Under the pieces are notes generated by a model. It saw nothing but the letters and a program-made list of their open reading frames with translations, was not told the origin of the DNA and ran no database searches. Made by a program: the position numbers and the translations under genes. 64,000 nt of DNA from an uncultured Allomuricauda sp. (GTDB taxonomy: Bacteria > Bacteroidota > Bacteroidia > Flavobacteriales > Flavobacteriaceae). Below, piece by piece: positions 9,610-18,433 of the stretch. Each line of letters opens with the position of its first letter. Position 1 is the first letter of the stretch. The stretch covers positions 1,240,001-1,304,000 of the forward strand of contig NZ_CANMPQ010000001.1 of the NCBI RefSeq assembly GCF_947499695.1, written 5' to 3'.

Positions 9610-9762
9610 GAAGTTTTGTACAAACTCCAAATTACAGGTTTAGGGCTAACAAGCTGCTCAAGGATCCCTATACAGGTAGGGCCTGCTTTTACAACTTAAA
9701 CTCACCCTTTTCAAATATAATAGTGTTGAGTTTGTCAAAATTTATTACCAATGTGGGCAGTA
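9590..9762 (-). ncRNA. ssrS: 6S RNA (regulator of housekeeping RNA polymerase)
   Basis: The 214-base gap between zapA and rny encodes a structured minus-strand RNA. The ends form a perfect 11-bp closing stem (9748-9758 with 9597-9607). A second perfect 8-bp helix nests inside it (9728-9735 with 9620-9627), and GGGCTAA / CCCTA-type complementarity around 9640-9680 can close the apical part. A long rod with a central bubble, 160-170 nt in length and next to zapA, is what 6S RNA looks like; in Enterobacteria ssrS also lies beside zapA. The family assignment comes from structure and synteny, not from a covariance-model search. The exact 5' end is estimated. Confidence 0.72.
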
Positions 9763-9784
9763 ACAATATTTTATTTAAAAGAAC

Positions 9785-10078
9785 TTATTCTCCCAGTTTG
9801 GAATGTACTAAATCATTCAATGCCTTGAGCCGCTCCAGTGCCGCCGTGGTGTTTTCAGACTTATCAATTCCTCCTTGTTCGATTTTGGAGGCAAACTGCA
9901 AGGCACACATTGCAAGTACATCTTGCTTGTCCCTTACTGCGTAATTCTGCTCAAATTTTTTGGCCAAATTATCAATATTTTTGGCTGCTTTTCTTAATCC
10001 TTCCTCTTGTTTAGGGTCTATTGTTAATGGATATACCCTATCCGCAATGGAAAGCTTTATTTTGAGCTTTTCCTCCAT
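9785..10078 (-). CDS. zapA: Cell division protein ZapA
   Basis: A 97-residue FtsZ-ring stabiliser. The N-terminal beta-hairpin/helix segment LKIKLSIADRVYPLTIDP is followed by RKAAKNIDNLAKKFEQNYAVRDKQDVLAMCALQFA and a C-terminal coiled-coil helix, the ZapA layout at its usual size. The ATG at 10076-10078 is 13 bases after the stop of a coiled-coil gene, so the two are co-transcribed. The 6S RNA gene follows immediately. Confidence 0.9.
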   Translation of the reverse strand: MEEKLKIKLSIADRVYPLTIDPKQEEGLRKAAKNIDNLAKKFEQNYAVRDKQDVLAMCALQFASKIEQGGIDKSENTTAALERLKALNDLVHSKLGE

Positions 10079-10091
10079 ATTTAGTTACAAG

Positions 10092-10382
10092 CTAATCTGC
10101 AAGTTTTGCGATGCAAACGTCAAGTTCGCGAATCAACGTATTTATCTTGAGTTTAGCTTCTGTTTTATTCGTATTACCACCCAGCATCGAGTTTGCCATT
10201 TTAAGGGAATTGTATTTTTCTTCCCATTCTGATGCGACGTTCTGTTGCAATTGGTTCTCCTCTTTTGCAAGGTTTACTTCTTCTTTCAACTTAGCATTAG
10301 CCTTGTGCAACAATTCTAACTTGTGCAACAATTTGCTTACTTTATTTTCTAAAGAATCTACAATTTCAACCAGTTCGCCCAT
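10092..10382 (-). CDS. Small all-coiled-coil protein upstream of zapA (possible ZapB-like partner)
   Basis: A 96-residue protein with an almost unbroken heptad pattern (VDSLENKVSKLLHKLELL, then LKEEVNLAKEENQLQQN), a Gly-Gly-Asn break near residue 70 and a final helix. I chose the ATG at 10380-10382 (MGELVE...) over a TTG two codons upstream. There is no signal peptide or membrane segment. Its place 13 bases ahead of zapA suggests a division role: gammaproteobacterial ZapB is also a short pure coiled coil that binds ZapA. Coiled coils converge easily, so this is a hypothesis. Confidence 0.8.
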   Translation of the reverse strand: MGELVEIVDSLENKVSKLLHKLELLHKANAKLKEEVNLAKEENQLQQNVASEWEEKYNSLKMANSMLGGNTNKTEAKLKINTLIRELDVCIAKLAD

Positions 10383-10484
10383 ATGCAAACATCAATGCGT
10401 ATAACACAAAGTTAACCAACCTTGCCATACCTCGCAATACTTTTAAGATTTATTCTTGAGGTAATTTCTGGCACTTTTATTGCT

Positions 10485-10514
10485 TTTGACTAATCAAAAC
10501 ATTGGTTACTTTCG
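10485..10514 (+). promoter_or_regulatory. Candidate promoter for the M23 peptidase gene
   Basis: TTTG (10485-10488), 18 bases, then TACTTTCG (10507-10514) approximates the Bacteroidota TTTG-N19-TAnnTTTG promoter, with one mismatch in the -7 box. A start about 6 bases downstream would give a leader of about 16 bases before the ATG at 10536. Confidence 0.42.
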
Positions 10515-10535
10515 TAAGTAATTATAAACCACAGT

Positions 10536-12227
10536 ATGCGCCCATATTTTTTTGGAGTTCTTTCTTTCGTTTCTCTATTCTTAACCGCCCAAGAAAAATA
10601 CCCTCAAGAAACTTTTCGTTCCCCTATGGAAATTCCATTGGTTTTAGCCGGAACTTTCGGAGAACTTCGATCCAATCATTTTCATGCCGGTATTGACATC
10701 AAAACCCAAGGAAGGCAAGGCCTTCCGATAATCGCTATTGCCGATGGTACGGTGTCTAGAATAAAAGTATCTCATTGGGGATATGGCAAAGCACTTTATA
10801 TCGCGCATCCCAACGGATATACTTCAGTATACGCGCATTTACGCAAATTCGGTCCAGAAATTGAAGACTATATTAAAAAGTTACAGTATAAAAAACAATC
10901 ATATGAGGTAGAGACATTCCCTGATTTTGGCGAATTGAAGGTTGCGAAAGGTAGCATAATTGCCTATTCCGGAAATACCGGTGGTTCCTCTGGCCCACAT
11001 CTTCATTTTGAAATTCGAAATAGTGTTACTGAAAAGCCTACAAATCCATTGCTATATGGCTATGAGGTTAGAGACGCCACCGATCCGTCATTGGTTGGAT
11101 TATTTGCTTATCCGCTCTCTAGTGATGCAGCAATCAATCAAAGCGCTAAAAAGATTCAATTGAACTATACGAAACAACCAGACGGCACCTTCCTAGCAGA
11201 CAAAATCAAAGCTATCGGTGTTATAGGTTTTGGTTTCAATGGTTTTGATAGGCAAGATATGGCAGCGAATAAAAATGGAGTCTATGCCGTTAAACAAATT
11301 GTCAATGGAAAGATTTATTCGGAATATGATTTTGAAACTTTTTCTTTTGGTGAGTCACGATACATTAATACGCTAATTGATTATGCCCATTTTGGAAAAT
11401 TTAGGCAACGCATCCAAAAATGCTTCAAGGAACCCTACAATAGACTGGGAATTTATAAAACCCTGCACAACAATGGAAAAATTACAGTAAAGGAAGGATT
11501 ATCCTATAACGTGGAAATTCATATTTCCGATATTAAAGGGAATTTGACAAAACTTGTTATTCCAGTTGAAGGGGTTAGAGAGGAGGTCAAAATAAAAAAG
11601 AAAGATAATTCTACCAAAGATTTTGTGATTGCAGATAAACCCAACAACTTTGACTTGGGTGCTGCCAAGGTTTATTTTCCGGCCAACACTTTTTATGAGG
11701 ATTTCTACATTGACCTAAAAAAAGGGGCTGATACTATTTCCATCCATGATAAAAGTGTAGCTGCCCATCGAAATTTTACCATAAGTTTTGATGTTTCCAA
11801 ATATTCGTTTGAAGAACGGAAACAACTATTCATTGCCCGTTTGAATGATAAAAAGATGCCCATTCATTCAAGAACCTTTAAAAGGGATGGATCGTTCACT
11901 ACCCGAACGCGTTCCTTTGGCATGTACACTTTAGCAAAGGACACGGTATCACCAACAGTCAAGGCTAAAAATTTTAAAGAAAAACAATGGCTTAGCAATT
12001 ATAGCTACCTAAGTTTGGAGATTTCCGATGACTTAAGTGGTATCAGCACCTACAATGCCACTTTGAATGGGGAATGGATTTTGATGGAGTATGAGCCAAA
12101 GACCAAGACGATCATTTATAATTTTGACGACAAAATATTAAATGAAACGCAATGCGATCTAAAAGTGGTCGTTACTGATAATGTGGGTAATTCCAGTACC
12201 TTTAAGAGTACTTTTTTCAGAAAATGA
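10536..12227 (+). CDS. Exported M23 family metallopeptidase
   Basis: A 563-residue putative cell-wall endopeptidase. A short N-terminal hydrophobic segment (residues 1-18, ending LTAQEK) is a signal peptide. The LytM/M23 domain follows at about residues 35-160, with zinc-ligand motifs HAGIDIK (H...D) and GPHLHFEI (HxH). About 400 residues of beta-rich sequence follow, probably a C-terminal substrate or envelope domain. It is the first gene of a run with a TonB-dependent receptor (4-base gap) and an exported protein. M23 enzymes cut peptidoglycan cross-links. Since the key motifs are intact, I expect activity rather than a degenerate LytM regulator. Confidence 0.9.
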   Translation: MRPYFFGVLSFVSLFLTAQEKYPQETFRSPMEIPLVLAGTFGELRSNHFHAGIDIKTQGRQGLPIIAIADGTVSRIKVSHWGYGKALYIAHPNGYTSVYAHLRKFGPEIEDYIKKLQYKKQSYEVETFPDFGELKVAKGSIIAYSGNTGGSSGPHLHFEIRNSVTEKPTNPLLYGYEVRDATDPSLVGLFAYPLSSDAAINQSAKKIQLNYTKQPDGTFLADKIKAIGVIGFGFNGFDRQDMAANKNGVYAVKQIVNGKIYSEYDFETFSFGESRYINTLIDYAHFGKFRQRIQKCFKEPYNRLGIYKTLHNNGKITVKEGLSYNVEIHISDIKGNLTKLVIPVEGVREEVKIKKKDNSTKDFVIADKPNNFDLGAAKVYFPANTFYEDFYIDLKKGADTISIHDKSVAAHRNFTISFDVSKYSFEERKQLFIARLNDKKMPIHSRTFKRDGSFTTRTRSFGMYTLAKDTVSPTVKAKNFKEKQWLSNYSYLSLEISDDLSGISTYNATLNGEWILMEYEPKTKTIIYNFDDKILNETQCDLKVVVTDNVGNSSTFKSTFFRK

Positions 12228-12231
12228 CAAT

Positions 12232-14700
12232 GTGATCCATGTAAAACGTCTTCTTTTTCCACTAGCGATTTTATGGGTTTTTCTTGCCCAAGGTCAAACC
12301 GCGACCATGTTGGGTACCGTTCTGGATGAAAACAACAATCCTATTCCGTCGGTAAATATTGTATCAGGAAACACGGGAACCGTTACAGACTCCAACGGAT
12401 ACTACCTTCTTGAACTTATTGCGGACGCCAAAAACAGCATCACTTTTTCACATTTGGGACATGAAAATGTTGTTCTTCAAGACTTAATCTTGAACACAAA
12501 CGAAACGTTTGAATTCAATCCGGTGATGAAAACGGATGTAATTCAGGTGGCCGGGGTTGAAGTAACACCGACGGGTGACAAAGTTTTAGAAGGCATAACT
12601 ACGGTAGAACCTGAAATTATACGAAATATTCCTGGAGCTAATGCCGGGGTTGAAAACATACTTAAACTCCTCCCTGGTGTATCATTCAATAACGAACTCA
12701 GCACACAATACAATGTTCGCGGTGGTAATTTTGATGAAAATCTGGTCTATGTAAACGGCATTGAGGTATATCGACCGTTCTTGGTGCGTTCCGCACAGCA
12801 GGAAGGGCTAAGTTTTCTGAACAGCCATATGATTTCACAAGTAGGTTTTTCATCCGGAGGATTTCAGGCCAAATATGGGGACAAGCTCTCTTCTGTACTT
12901 GACATCACTTACAAAACCCCAGTGGATTTTGGTATTCGAATGGAAGGAAGTCTTTTAGGAGCAGGCACGACCCTCGAAACCATTTCAAAAAACAAGAAGT
13001 TCAGTAGCATTTCAGGCGTACGTTACCGGAACAATAGTCTTTTGGTAAATAGCCAGCAGACCCAGAGCAACTTCAACCCAAAGTTTGTGGATGCGCAAAG
13101 CTATTTGACCTACAGATTTTCCAAAAAATTCCATTTGAGTTTTTTAGGAAACTATGCTATTAACGATTACGAAAACCAACCGTTGACCCGCCAGACCAAT
13201 TTTGGAACCATAAACAGTCCTAGGGCGCTTTTGGTTTTTTATGAAGGTGAGGAGAATAGCAAGTATGTCAATGCCATGGGCGGCCTCAAAGCCGACTTTT
13301 TGGTAAATGATCACCTAAAACTTAATACCACCGCTTCAATTTATCATACCCAAGAAGAAGAATTTTCAGATGTTATCGCTTCCTACGAATTGGCAGAAGT
13401 CGACACGAATTTAGGTGGTGACAATCTTGGTGGAGTCACCTCATCGCGTGGGGTGGGTTCGCAATTCAATCGGGCAAGAAATCAATTGGATGCTTTAATC
13501 TTTAATCTAGCCCATCGGGGCAAGCTCAAGAAAAATGGAAAATCTTTAGAATGGGGTGTAAAATTTACCCATGAAGATTTTCGAGATCAATTGAGGGAGT
13601 CGGAGTTTATAGATTCTGCAGGTTTTTTTATTCGGCCTTCAAGTCCACCCGTAATCAACAACCAGCCAGAAGAGCCTTTTACCGGAGATCTTATTGCTTT
13701 CGAAGGAGTGCAAGCAACAAATTTTGCCAAAACCAATCGATTTTCTGGTTTTGCCCAGTACAGTCAACACTCGCAGTGGGGCTACAACGATATTTATGTA
13801 AACCTTGGTATCCGTGCACAGCATTGGGTTTTAAGCGGAGCGGGTTTCGACTCTAACGTTCAAACTTTGTTCAGCCCCCGCGCCCAGTTTTCCATTAAAC
13901 CTAATTGGCAAGAGGATCTTTTATTTCGGTTTGCGGTTGGTAGTTACCAACAACCACCTTTGTATAGAGAATTAAGAGCTATAACAGGTATGATAAATCC
14001 AAGTGTCGAGGCTCAAAAATCCATTCATTATGTAATGGGTAGTGAATTCAGCTTCAATTTATGGAATCGTCCTTTTATTTTGACTGGTGAAGCTTACTAC
14101 AAAGATTTGGACAATGTAAACACCTACACCGTGGAAGATGTTCGTATTCGCTACGCCGCCCAAAATAATGCAATAGCCTATGCTTATGGAATGGATTTTA
14201 GATTAACAGGTACATTTGTTCCTGGCGCTGAGTCTTGGGTGAGTCTTGGCTACTTAAAAACAGAGGAAAACATTGCTGACCAAGGGTATATTTCAAGGCC
14301 CACGGATCAACGTTTTAAACTAGCAGTGCTATTTCAAGATTATGTGCCGACCATCCCCAATTTAAAGCTCCATCTTAACTTGGTTTATAACACCGGTGTT
14401 CCCGGGGGTTCACCAAATAATGCGAATCCTTACGATTTTCAGAATAGATTAAGAGATTATAGAAGGGCAGATATGGGAATTTCCTATATTTTTGCCGACA
14501 GCAAAAACAAGCATCCCGAAGGTCACTGGTTACATAGTTTTAAGGAATTCAGTTTTGGTTTTGAGATTTTTAATATGTTCAACAATCAAAATTCCATCAC
14601 AAATACATGGGTGCGCGATGTAGATACGCAGACGCAGTTTGCAGTTCCCAATTTTCTGACCAGCCGAGTGCTCAATGTAAGATTTGGAATGCGTTTTTAA
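12232..14700 (+). CDS. TonB-dependent outer-membrane receptor with carboxypeptidase-like N-terminal domain
   Basis: An outer-membrane beta-barrel transporter. The frame is open from 12181 inside the M23 gene, but the GTG at 12232 sits 4 bases after the M23 stop and gives a clean signal peptide (MIHVKRLLFPLAILWVFLAQGQ), so I use that start (822 residues). A carboxypeptidase-regulatory-like domain (about 25-105, LGTVLDENNNPIPSVNI) is followed by a plug (NIPGANAGVENILKLLPGVSFN, then YNVRGG.FDENLVYVNGIEVY) and a long barrel ending VRFGMRF with C-terminal Phe. No susD-like gene is adjacent, so this is probably not a glycan-utilisation pair. The upstream M23 enzyme and the downstream exported protein suggest an envelope or siderophore-type role; the substrate is unknown. 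Confidence 0.9.
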   Translation: MIHVKRLLFPLAILWVFLAQGQTATMLGTVLDENNNPIPSVNIVSGNTGTVTDSNGYYLLELIADAKNSITFSHLGHENVVLQDLILNTNETFEFNPVMKTDVIQVAGVEVTPTGDKVLEGITTVEPEIIRNIPGANAGVENILKLLPGVSFNNELSTQYNVRGGNFDENLVYVNGIEVYRPFLVRSAQQEGLSFLNSHMISQVGFSSGGFQAKYGDKLSSVLDITYKTPVDFGIRMEGSLLGAGTTLETISKNKKFSSISGVRYRNNSLLVNSQQTQSNFNPKFVDAQSYLTYRFSKKFHLSFLGNYAINDYENQPLTRQTNFGTINSPRALLVFYEGEENSKYVNAMGGLKADFLVNDHLKLNTTASIYHTQEEEFSDVIASYELAEVDTNLGGDNLGGVTSSRGVGSQFNRARNQLDALIFNLAHRGKLKKNGKSLEWGVKFTHEDFRDQLRESEFIDSAGFFIRPSSPPVINNQPEEPFTGDLIAFEGVQATNFAKTNRFSGFAQYSQHSQWGYNDIYVNLGIRAQHWVLSGAGFDSNVQTLFSPRAQFSIKPNWQEDLLFRFAVGSYQQPPLYRELRAITGMINPSVEAQKSIHYVMGSEFSFNLWNRPFILTGEAYYKDLDNVNTYTVEDVRIRYAAQNNAIAYAYGMDFRLTGTFVPGAESWVSLGYLKTEENIADQGYISRPTDQRFKLAVLFQDYVPTIPNLKLHLNLVYNTGVPGGSPNNANPYDFQNRLRDYRRADMGISYIFADSKNKHPEGHWLHSFKEFSFGFEIFNMFNNQNSITNTWVRDVDTQTQFAVPNFLTSRVLNVRFGMRF

Positions 14701-15363
14701 ATGAAATTGATGAGAACACACTTGTTTATTGTAGCGTTTTTGATGTTCACTATCGGAAATGCCCAAAAAAATATCTATGAAAACCGAAGGTTCGATGAGC
14801 TTAGCGCCCATCATGAACTGCTGGCCATAGTCCCTTTTATCACCAATTTGGACCTTAAGAAAAATGTAGATCAAAATGAACTAAAGAACTTAGCCCAAAA
14901 AGAAGGTTATGCCGTTCAAAATGCTCTTGAGACCTATTTTTCGAAACGAAAGAAAAGAAAAAAGTTCAATGTTGAATTTCAAAATATTGAAGACACAAAT
15001 GCAATTCTTGCCCAAAATGGAGTTAGTTACGACAACTTGGACATTTATACCATAAAACAGCTTTGCAAAATCCTTAAAGTAGATGGTATAATCAGTGGTA
15101 ACTTGAACCTAAATATTTTATTATCTAAGGGTGTGCCCACAAATTTTAGTCTTTTGGACTATTTTAGTGGAGATGCCAACTACGGTAGAATTGGAGTAAA
15201 GGTCAGTGATGGAGATTCTGGTAAGCTCCTCTGGAAATACGAAAAAAGTATCACCAAAAAAACCGGGAAAAACACCACTGAAATGATTGACAAGATGATG
15301 AAATTGGCTTCCCGTAAATTTCCATACGACAAAGAAAAAAAACAGCGTAAGAACAAAAATTAG
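14701..15363 (+). CDS. Exported protein of unknown function, co-transcribed with the TonB receptor
   Basis: A 220-residue protein whose ATG directly abuts the receptor stop codon. Residues 1-21 form a signal peptide ending GNAQ. The mature part is basic and alpha/beta in pattern. The segment ENGVSYDNLDIYTIKQLCKILKVDGIISGNLN (about 110-140, paraphrased) resembles the 'component of known name and dose' strand-helix pattern of CsgG/LpoB-type periplasmic domains, but that is only an impression. The C-terminus is Lys-rich. Its stop overlaps the cysteine desulfurase stop on the other strand by four bases. Confidence 0.78.
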   Translation: MKLMRTHLFIVAFLMFTIGNAQKNIYENRRFDELSAHHELLAIVPFITNLDLKKNVDQNELKNLAQKEGYAVQNALETYFSKRKKRKKFNVEFQNIEDTNAILAQNGVSYDNLDIYTIKQLCKILKVDGIISGNLNLNILLSKGVPTNFSLLDYFSGDANYGRIGVKVSDGDSGKLLWKYEKSITKKTGKNTTEMIDKMMKLASRKFPYDKEKKQRKNKN

Positions 15364-16508
15364 CTCTCCGCAAATTCTTTGAGCACACCTATCGTGTAAT
15401 CTATTTCTTCTTTTGTATTATACATGGAAAAGGAAAATCTTAATGAAGGTTTTTCTAACTCTTCACCGTCTAAAATACCATTGAGAACATGCGACCCCAT
15501 ATTGCTTCCTGACTGACAGGCACTGCCTTTGGAGCATGCGATTCCTTTCATATCTAAATGGAAAAGTAGCATCAACGCCTTTTGCTTGTCAAATGGCAAG
15601 CGAACATTGACCAAGGTGTATGTACTTTTATCCATATCTCCGGAAAAGCCATTAAAACGTACTTCTGGTATCTCTTTTACTATTTTTTCTATAAAGTGGC
15701 GCTTTAAACCTTTTACAAATTCTATTTCTTCGTCTAAATGTTCATATGATTTAATGAAAGCCTCTTCTAATCCAACAATGTTATGAAAAGGTTCGGTCCC
15801 AGCTCTATAACCTCGTTCTTGCGAGCCTCCAAAAATCATGGGTTTCAATCCGGAATTCTTTCTGATAAAGGCAAAACCAATACCCTTTGGACCATGAAAT
15901 TTATGGGCCGCTGCTGTAAAAAAGTCTATAGCCGTATTTTGTACATCCCAAGGATAATGCCCTACTGACTGTACCGTATCAGAATGGAAAAGTGCACCGT
16001 TTTCTTTGCATAGTTCTCCAATTGCTTGGATATCAACAATGTTTCCAATCTCATTGTTCACATGCATCAGACTCACAAGTTTTTTTGAATCATCAGCCTT
16101 TAATAATTCCTGAAGATGCTCCATTATTGGATTCCCATTGTCATCCAAATCCACAAATCGCAAAGAGATTTTGTATTCTTTCTCCAATTCCTCAGCCGTA
16201 TGAAGTACAGCGTGATGTTCTATTTTGGATGTTATTATGGTTTTCACCCCAAGGTCACGAACTGCACAACGCAAAATCATATTGTCTGCTTCTGTTCCTC
16301 CAGAGGTAAAAATAATCTCTGACGGATGGGCATTTAAGATTTTGGCAATTGTTTTCCTAGCCTGCTCAACGGCAGTCTTTGCAGACCTGCCAAAGCTATG
16401 GGTGGATGAAGGGTTTCCGTAATAAAGGGCAAGCGCTTCTTGCATTTTGGCAATTACCTCTTCCCTCACCTGGGTAGTTGCCGCATTGTCCAAATACACT
16501 TTTTGCAT
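15360..16508 (-). CDS. Cysteine desulfurase (NifS/IscS class)
   Basis: A PLP enzyme that takes sulfur from cysteine for Fe-S clusters or tRNA thiolation. The 382 residues carry YLDNAATTQV at the N-terminus, SGGTEADN, the PLP-lysine segment AAAHKFHGPKGIGF, and a catalytic loop ACSKGSACQSG containing the persulfide Cys. The loop and length fit the IscS/NifS group (class I-like) rather than SufS. No iscU, iscA or suf genes are beside it, so it may serve tRNA modification (MnmA/ThiI type) instead of an isc operon. It is monocistronic here and ends tail to tail with the preceding gene over a shared TTAG. Confidence 0.92.
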   Translation of the reverse strand: MQKVYLDNAATTQVREEVIAKMQEALALYYGNPSSTHSFGRSAKTAVEQARKTIAKILNAHPSEIIFTSGGTEADNMILRCAVRDLGVKTIITSKIEHHAVLHTAEELEKEYKISLRFVDLDDNGNPIMEHLQELLKADDSKKLVSLMHVNNEIGNIVDIQAIGELCKENGALFHSDTVQSVGHYPWDVQNTAIDFFTAAAHKFHGPKGIGFAFIRKNSGLKPMIFGGSQERGYRAGTEPFHNIVGLEEAFIKSYEHLDEEIEFVKGLKRHFIEKIVKEIPEVRFNGFSGDMDKSTYTLVNVRLPFDKQKALMLLFHLDMKGIACSKGSACQSGSNMGSHVLNGILDGEELEKPSLRFSFSMYNTKEEIDYTIGVLKEFAES

Positions 16509-16617
16509 GACTTAGCTATCATTTTTCAACGTCCAAAAATAGGCCAAATAAAGTTAATTTCTTTTAAAGTATTGTTTGGTTTACTGTATTAAAATGGAAT
16601 TCCTTTAAATTTGGCAA

Positions 16618-17133
16618 ATGAGAAAATTTTTCATCCCCTTTCTACTGGTTTGTGCCGCACTATCTTGCAGTGATGGAGACCTTCAAGTAGAGACCATTGA
16701 CTTTAATGAAGCAACACTACAGTTTTGCTCGGACCCTGTCACTGATTCAAACAACATATTGTTCAAAATTAATACAACGGAATCGCTAATCCTGGATTTA
16801 CAAAGTGGCGCACTGAATAATGGTGTAGTTGGCGAAACCATAACCACGGAAAGCACAATCCCGGGGCAATCCACGCTCATCTATCGTAATTTTTCAGAAA
16901 ACGTTACAAGTAGTTATTTCTGTGATGATGTACCACCGGCGACTCCTACCGTGGCACAGGAAATAGAAGCTCAGGATGGCGTTGTAACTATTGTTACGGT
17001 GGCAGATTCAGATGGCACCAACTTTGTGCACACCATAGTGTTGAGTGGGGTTTCATTCGTGGCAGAAAACGGCGAACGCATTACGAATTTGACCATAGAT
17101 GAATTTGGTGAGGTAACAACAGTGGTACCTTAA
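16618..17133 (+). CDS. Lipoprotein of unknown function
   Basis: A 171-residue protein with a lipoprotein signal peptide: FLLVCAALSCSDGD gives a lipobox ending at Cys17. The Ser-Asp-Gly after the Cys may matter for surface export, because acidic residues at these positions act in the Bacteroidota lipoprotein export signal. The mature part is Thr/Ser-rich and beta-predicted, with two Cys residues (in QFCSDP and YFCDD) that could form a disulfide. It resembles no family I can name. The gene stands alone and converges on the Smr gene. Confidence 0.72.
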   Translation: MRKFFIPFLLVCAALSCSDGDLQVETIDFNEATLQFCSDPVTDSNNILFKINTTESLILDLQSGALNNGVVGETITTESTIPGQSTLIYRNFSENVTSSYFCDDVPPATPTVAQEIEAQDGVVTIVTVADSDGTNFVHTIVLSGVSFVAENGERITNLTIDEFGEVTTVVP

Positions 17134-17139
17134 CGGAAA

Positions 17140-17682
17140 TCAATTTTTCTGAAAGATATAGACTTCGGTAGCACCTAATCCATATTTTTGATAATCCGCA
17201 TCATACCATTTTAGATTTTCATATCTATTAAAGAGATAGAGCAGTTCAGTCTTGAGCACTCCTTCACCTACCCCATGGATAAAAACTACTTTCTGAATTC
17301 GCTTCTTTATCGCAAAATCCAGTTGTCTTTTGGCTGTTTCCAATTGAAGATTAAGAATATCAAAACTACTAAGTCCCTTAGCGGACTTCACGAGTTGGTT
17401 TATATGAAGGTCAACTTCTAATTTGGGTGCGTTTCTTTGTTTTGGCTTTTTTCCAACAGCTATCTTTTTTTTCGGTAGCTCCTTTTCAGATTTTATTTTT
17501 GAGACCTCAAAATTGGTTACTTGGATTCGTTGACCCGTCAAAACCAATTCTTCAGAAGTATATTTTAATGGAAATCCCTCTTCGGTCATTATGGTAATCT
17601 GATTTCCATCAATAGAATCAATAGAGCCTGAAATAGCCTCATCCAACACTTCTACCCTATCACCAATCTTAAATATTTGCAC
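17140..17682 (-). CDS. Smr-domain (MutS2 C-terminal type) protein
   Basis: A 180-residue protein. An N-terminal SH3-like beta segment (KIGDRVEVLDEAISG, residues about 4-50) leads through a Lys-rich linker to a C-terminal Smr domain (about 95-178) with the nuclease-type motifs LEVDLHINQL and FIHGVGEGVLKTEL. Stand-alone Smr proteins are DNA or RNA endonucleases acting in recombination or ribosome rescue. The start is GTG (complement of CAC at 17680-17682), directly before the family N-terminus. No MutS core is present, so it is not a mismatch repair MutS. Confidence 0.85.
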   Translation of the reverse strand: MQIFKIGDRVEVLDEAISGSIDSIDGNQITIMTEEGFPLKYTSEELVLTGQRIQVTNFEVSKIKSEKELPKKKIAVGKKPKQRNAPKLEVDLHINQLVKSAKGLSSFDILNLQLETAKRQLDFAIKKRIQKVVFIHGVGEGVLKTELLYLFNRYENLKWYDADYQKYGLGATEVYIFQKN

Positions 17683-17764
17683 TTGGGAATCCGTTTTATT
17701 TTTTTAAGAAAGTTTTATATGAATCGCAAAAATAGTAGTATTTTTCTCGTCGATAACCACTGCC

Positions 17765-18073
17765 ATGAACCCGCAATTTATTCCTTTTTTACTTGACGCA
17801 AAAGAGCTGATGCTCCCATGTTTTAGTAAAAGATTGTTTGGAATGGATTGTCCCGGTTGCGGATTGCAACGCTCGGTACTCTTACTTTTTGAAGGGGATT
17901 TTTTGGGAGCATTTAAAATGTACCCTGCAATTTACCCCTTGGTACTGTTATTCCTATTTATACTCGTTAACAATTTTGGAAAGTTTAAATTTGGAAATAT
18001 TACCATAATAGTTCTTGGTATTTTGAGTGCTTCAACCATTTTGATAAACTATTTTTATAAACTCTTACAATAA
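17765..18073 (+). CDS. DUF2752 membrane protein with CPGCGLQR motif (first copy)
   Basis: A 102-residue protein with two or three hydrophobic segments. The DUF2752 signature FGMDCPGCGLQRSVLLLFEGDFLGAF sits at about residues 25-50, and the CxxC pair in CPGCG suggests metal or redox chemistry at the membrane face. Function is unknown for the family. It opens a run of four very small membrane-protein genes with gaps of 10-17 bases, the last being another DUF2752. Confidence 0.85.
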   Translation: MNPQFIPFLLDAKELMLPCFSKRLFGMDCPGCGLQRSVLLLFEGDFLGAFKMYPAIYPLVLLFLFILVNNFGKFKFGNITIIVLGILSASTILINYFYKLLQ

Positions 18074-18083
18074 TTCAACTAAC

Positions 18084-18416
18084 ATGGAACAAAAAAAATT
18101 ACCAAATGGCGTACTCAGTATTGTACTGGGAATTTTTGGATTTCTTTGCTGCTGCACAGGGATTTTTGGAGCCATTTCTTCTGGAGTAGGCTTTTTTCTT
18201 GCCAGAAAATCTGAAAAAATATACAAGGAAAATCCAGATGAGTATGATAATTATGGACAAATCAAGACAGGGAAAATCATTTCGTTGATTGCGTTGATCT
18301 TGAGCTTGTTGATGGTAATCAGATGGATATACATCATTTTTAACGCTGGTGGATTTTCTGAATTTATCGAGGAATTTAAAGCGGCTTATGCAGAAGCCAT
18401 GGAGCAATATAATTAA
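18084..18416 (+). CDS. CCC-motif small membrane protein
   Basis: A 110-residue protein with two transmembrane helices (about 11-37 and 62-84). The first contains a triple-Cys (FGFLCCCTGIFG), which gives the family its name in genome annotation. The stretch EKIYKENPDEYDNYGQIKTGKI between helices matches the dispanin pattern of a loop between two helices, and the order of hydrophobic blocks parallels the next gene, so the two may be distant relatives. Function is unknown. Confidence 0.8.
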   Translation: MEQKKLPNGVLSIVLGIFGFLCCCTGIFGAISSGVGFFLARKSEKIYKENPDEYDNYGQIKTGKIISLIALILSLLMVIRWIYIIFNAGGFSEFIEEFKAAYAEAMEQYN

Positions 18417-18433
18417 CCATCAAAATTTTCTAA

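Noticed and set aside
12181..12231. ATG start of the TonB receptor inside the M23 gene
   Set aside because: It would add a soluble 17-residue leader before the signal peptide; the GTG at 12232 gives a proper signal sequence.
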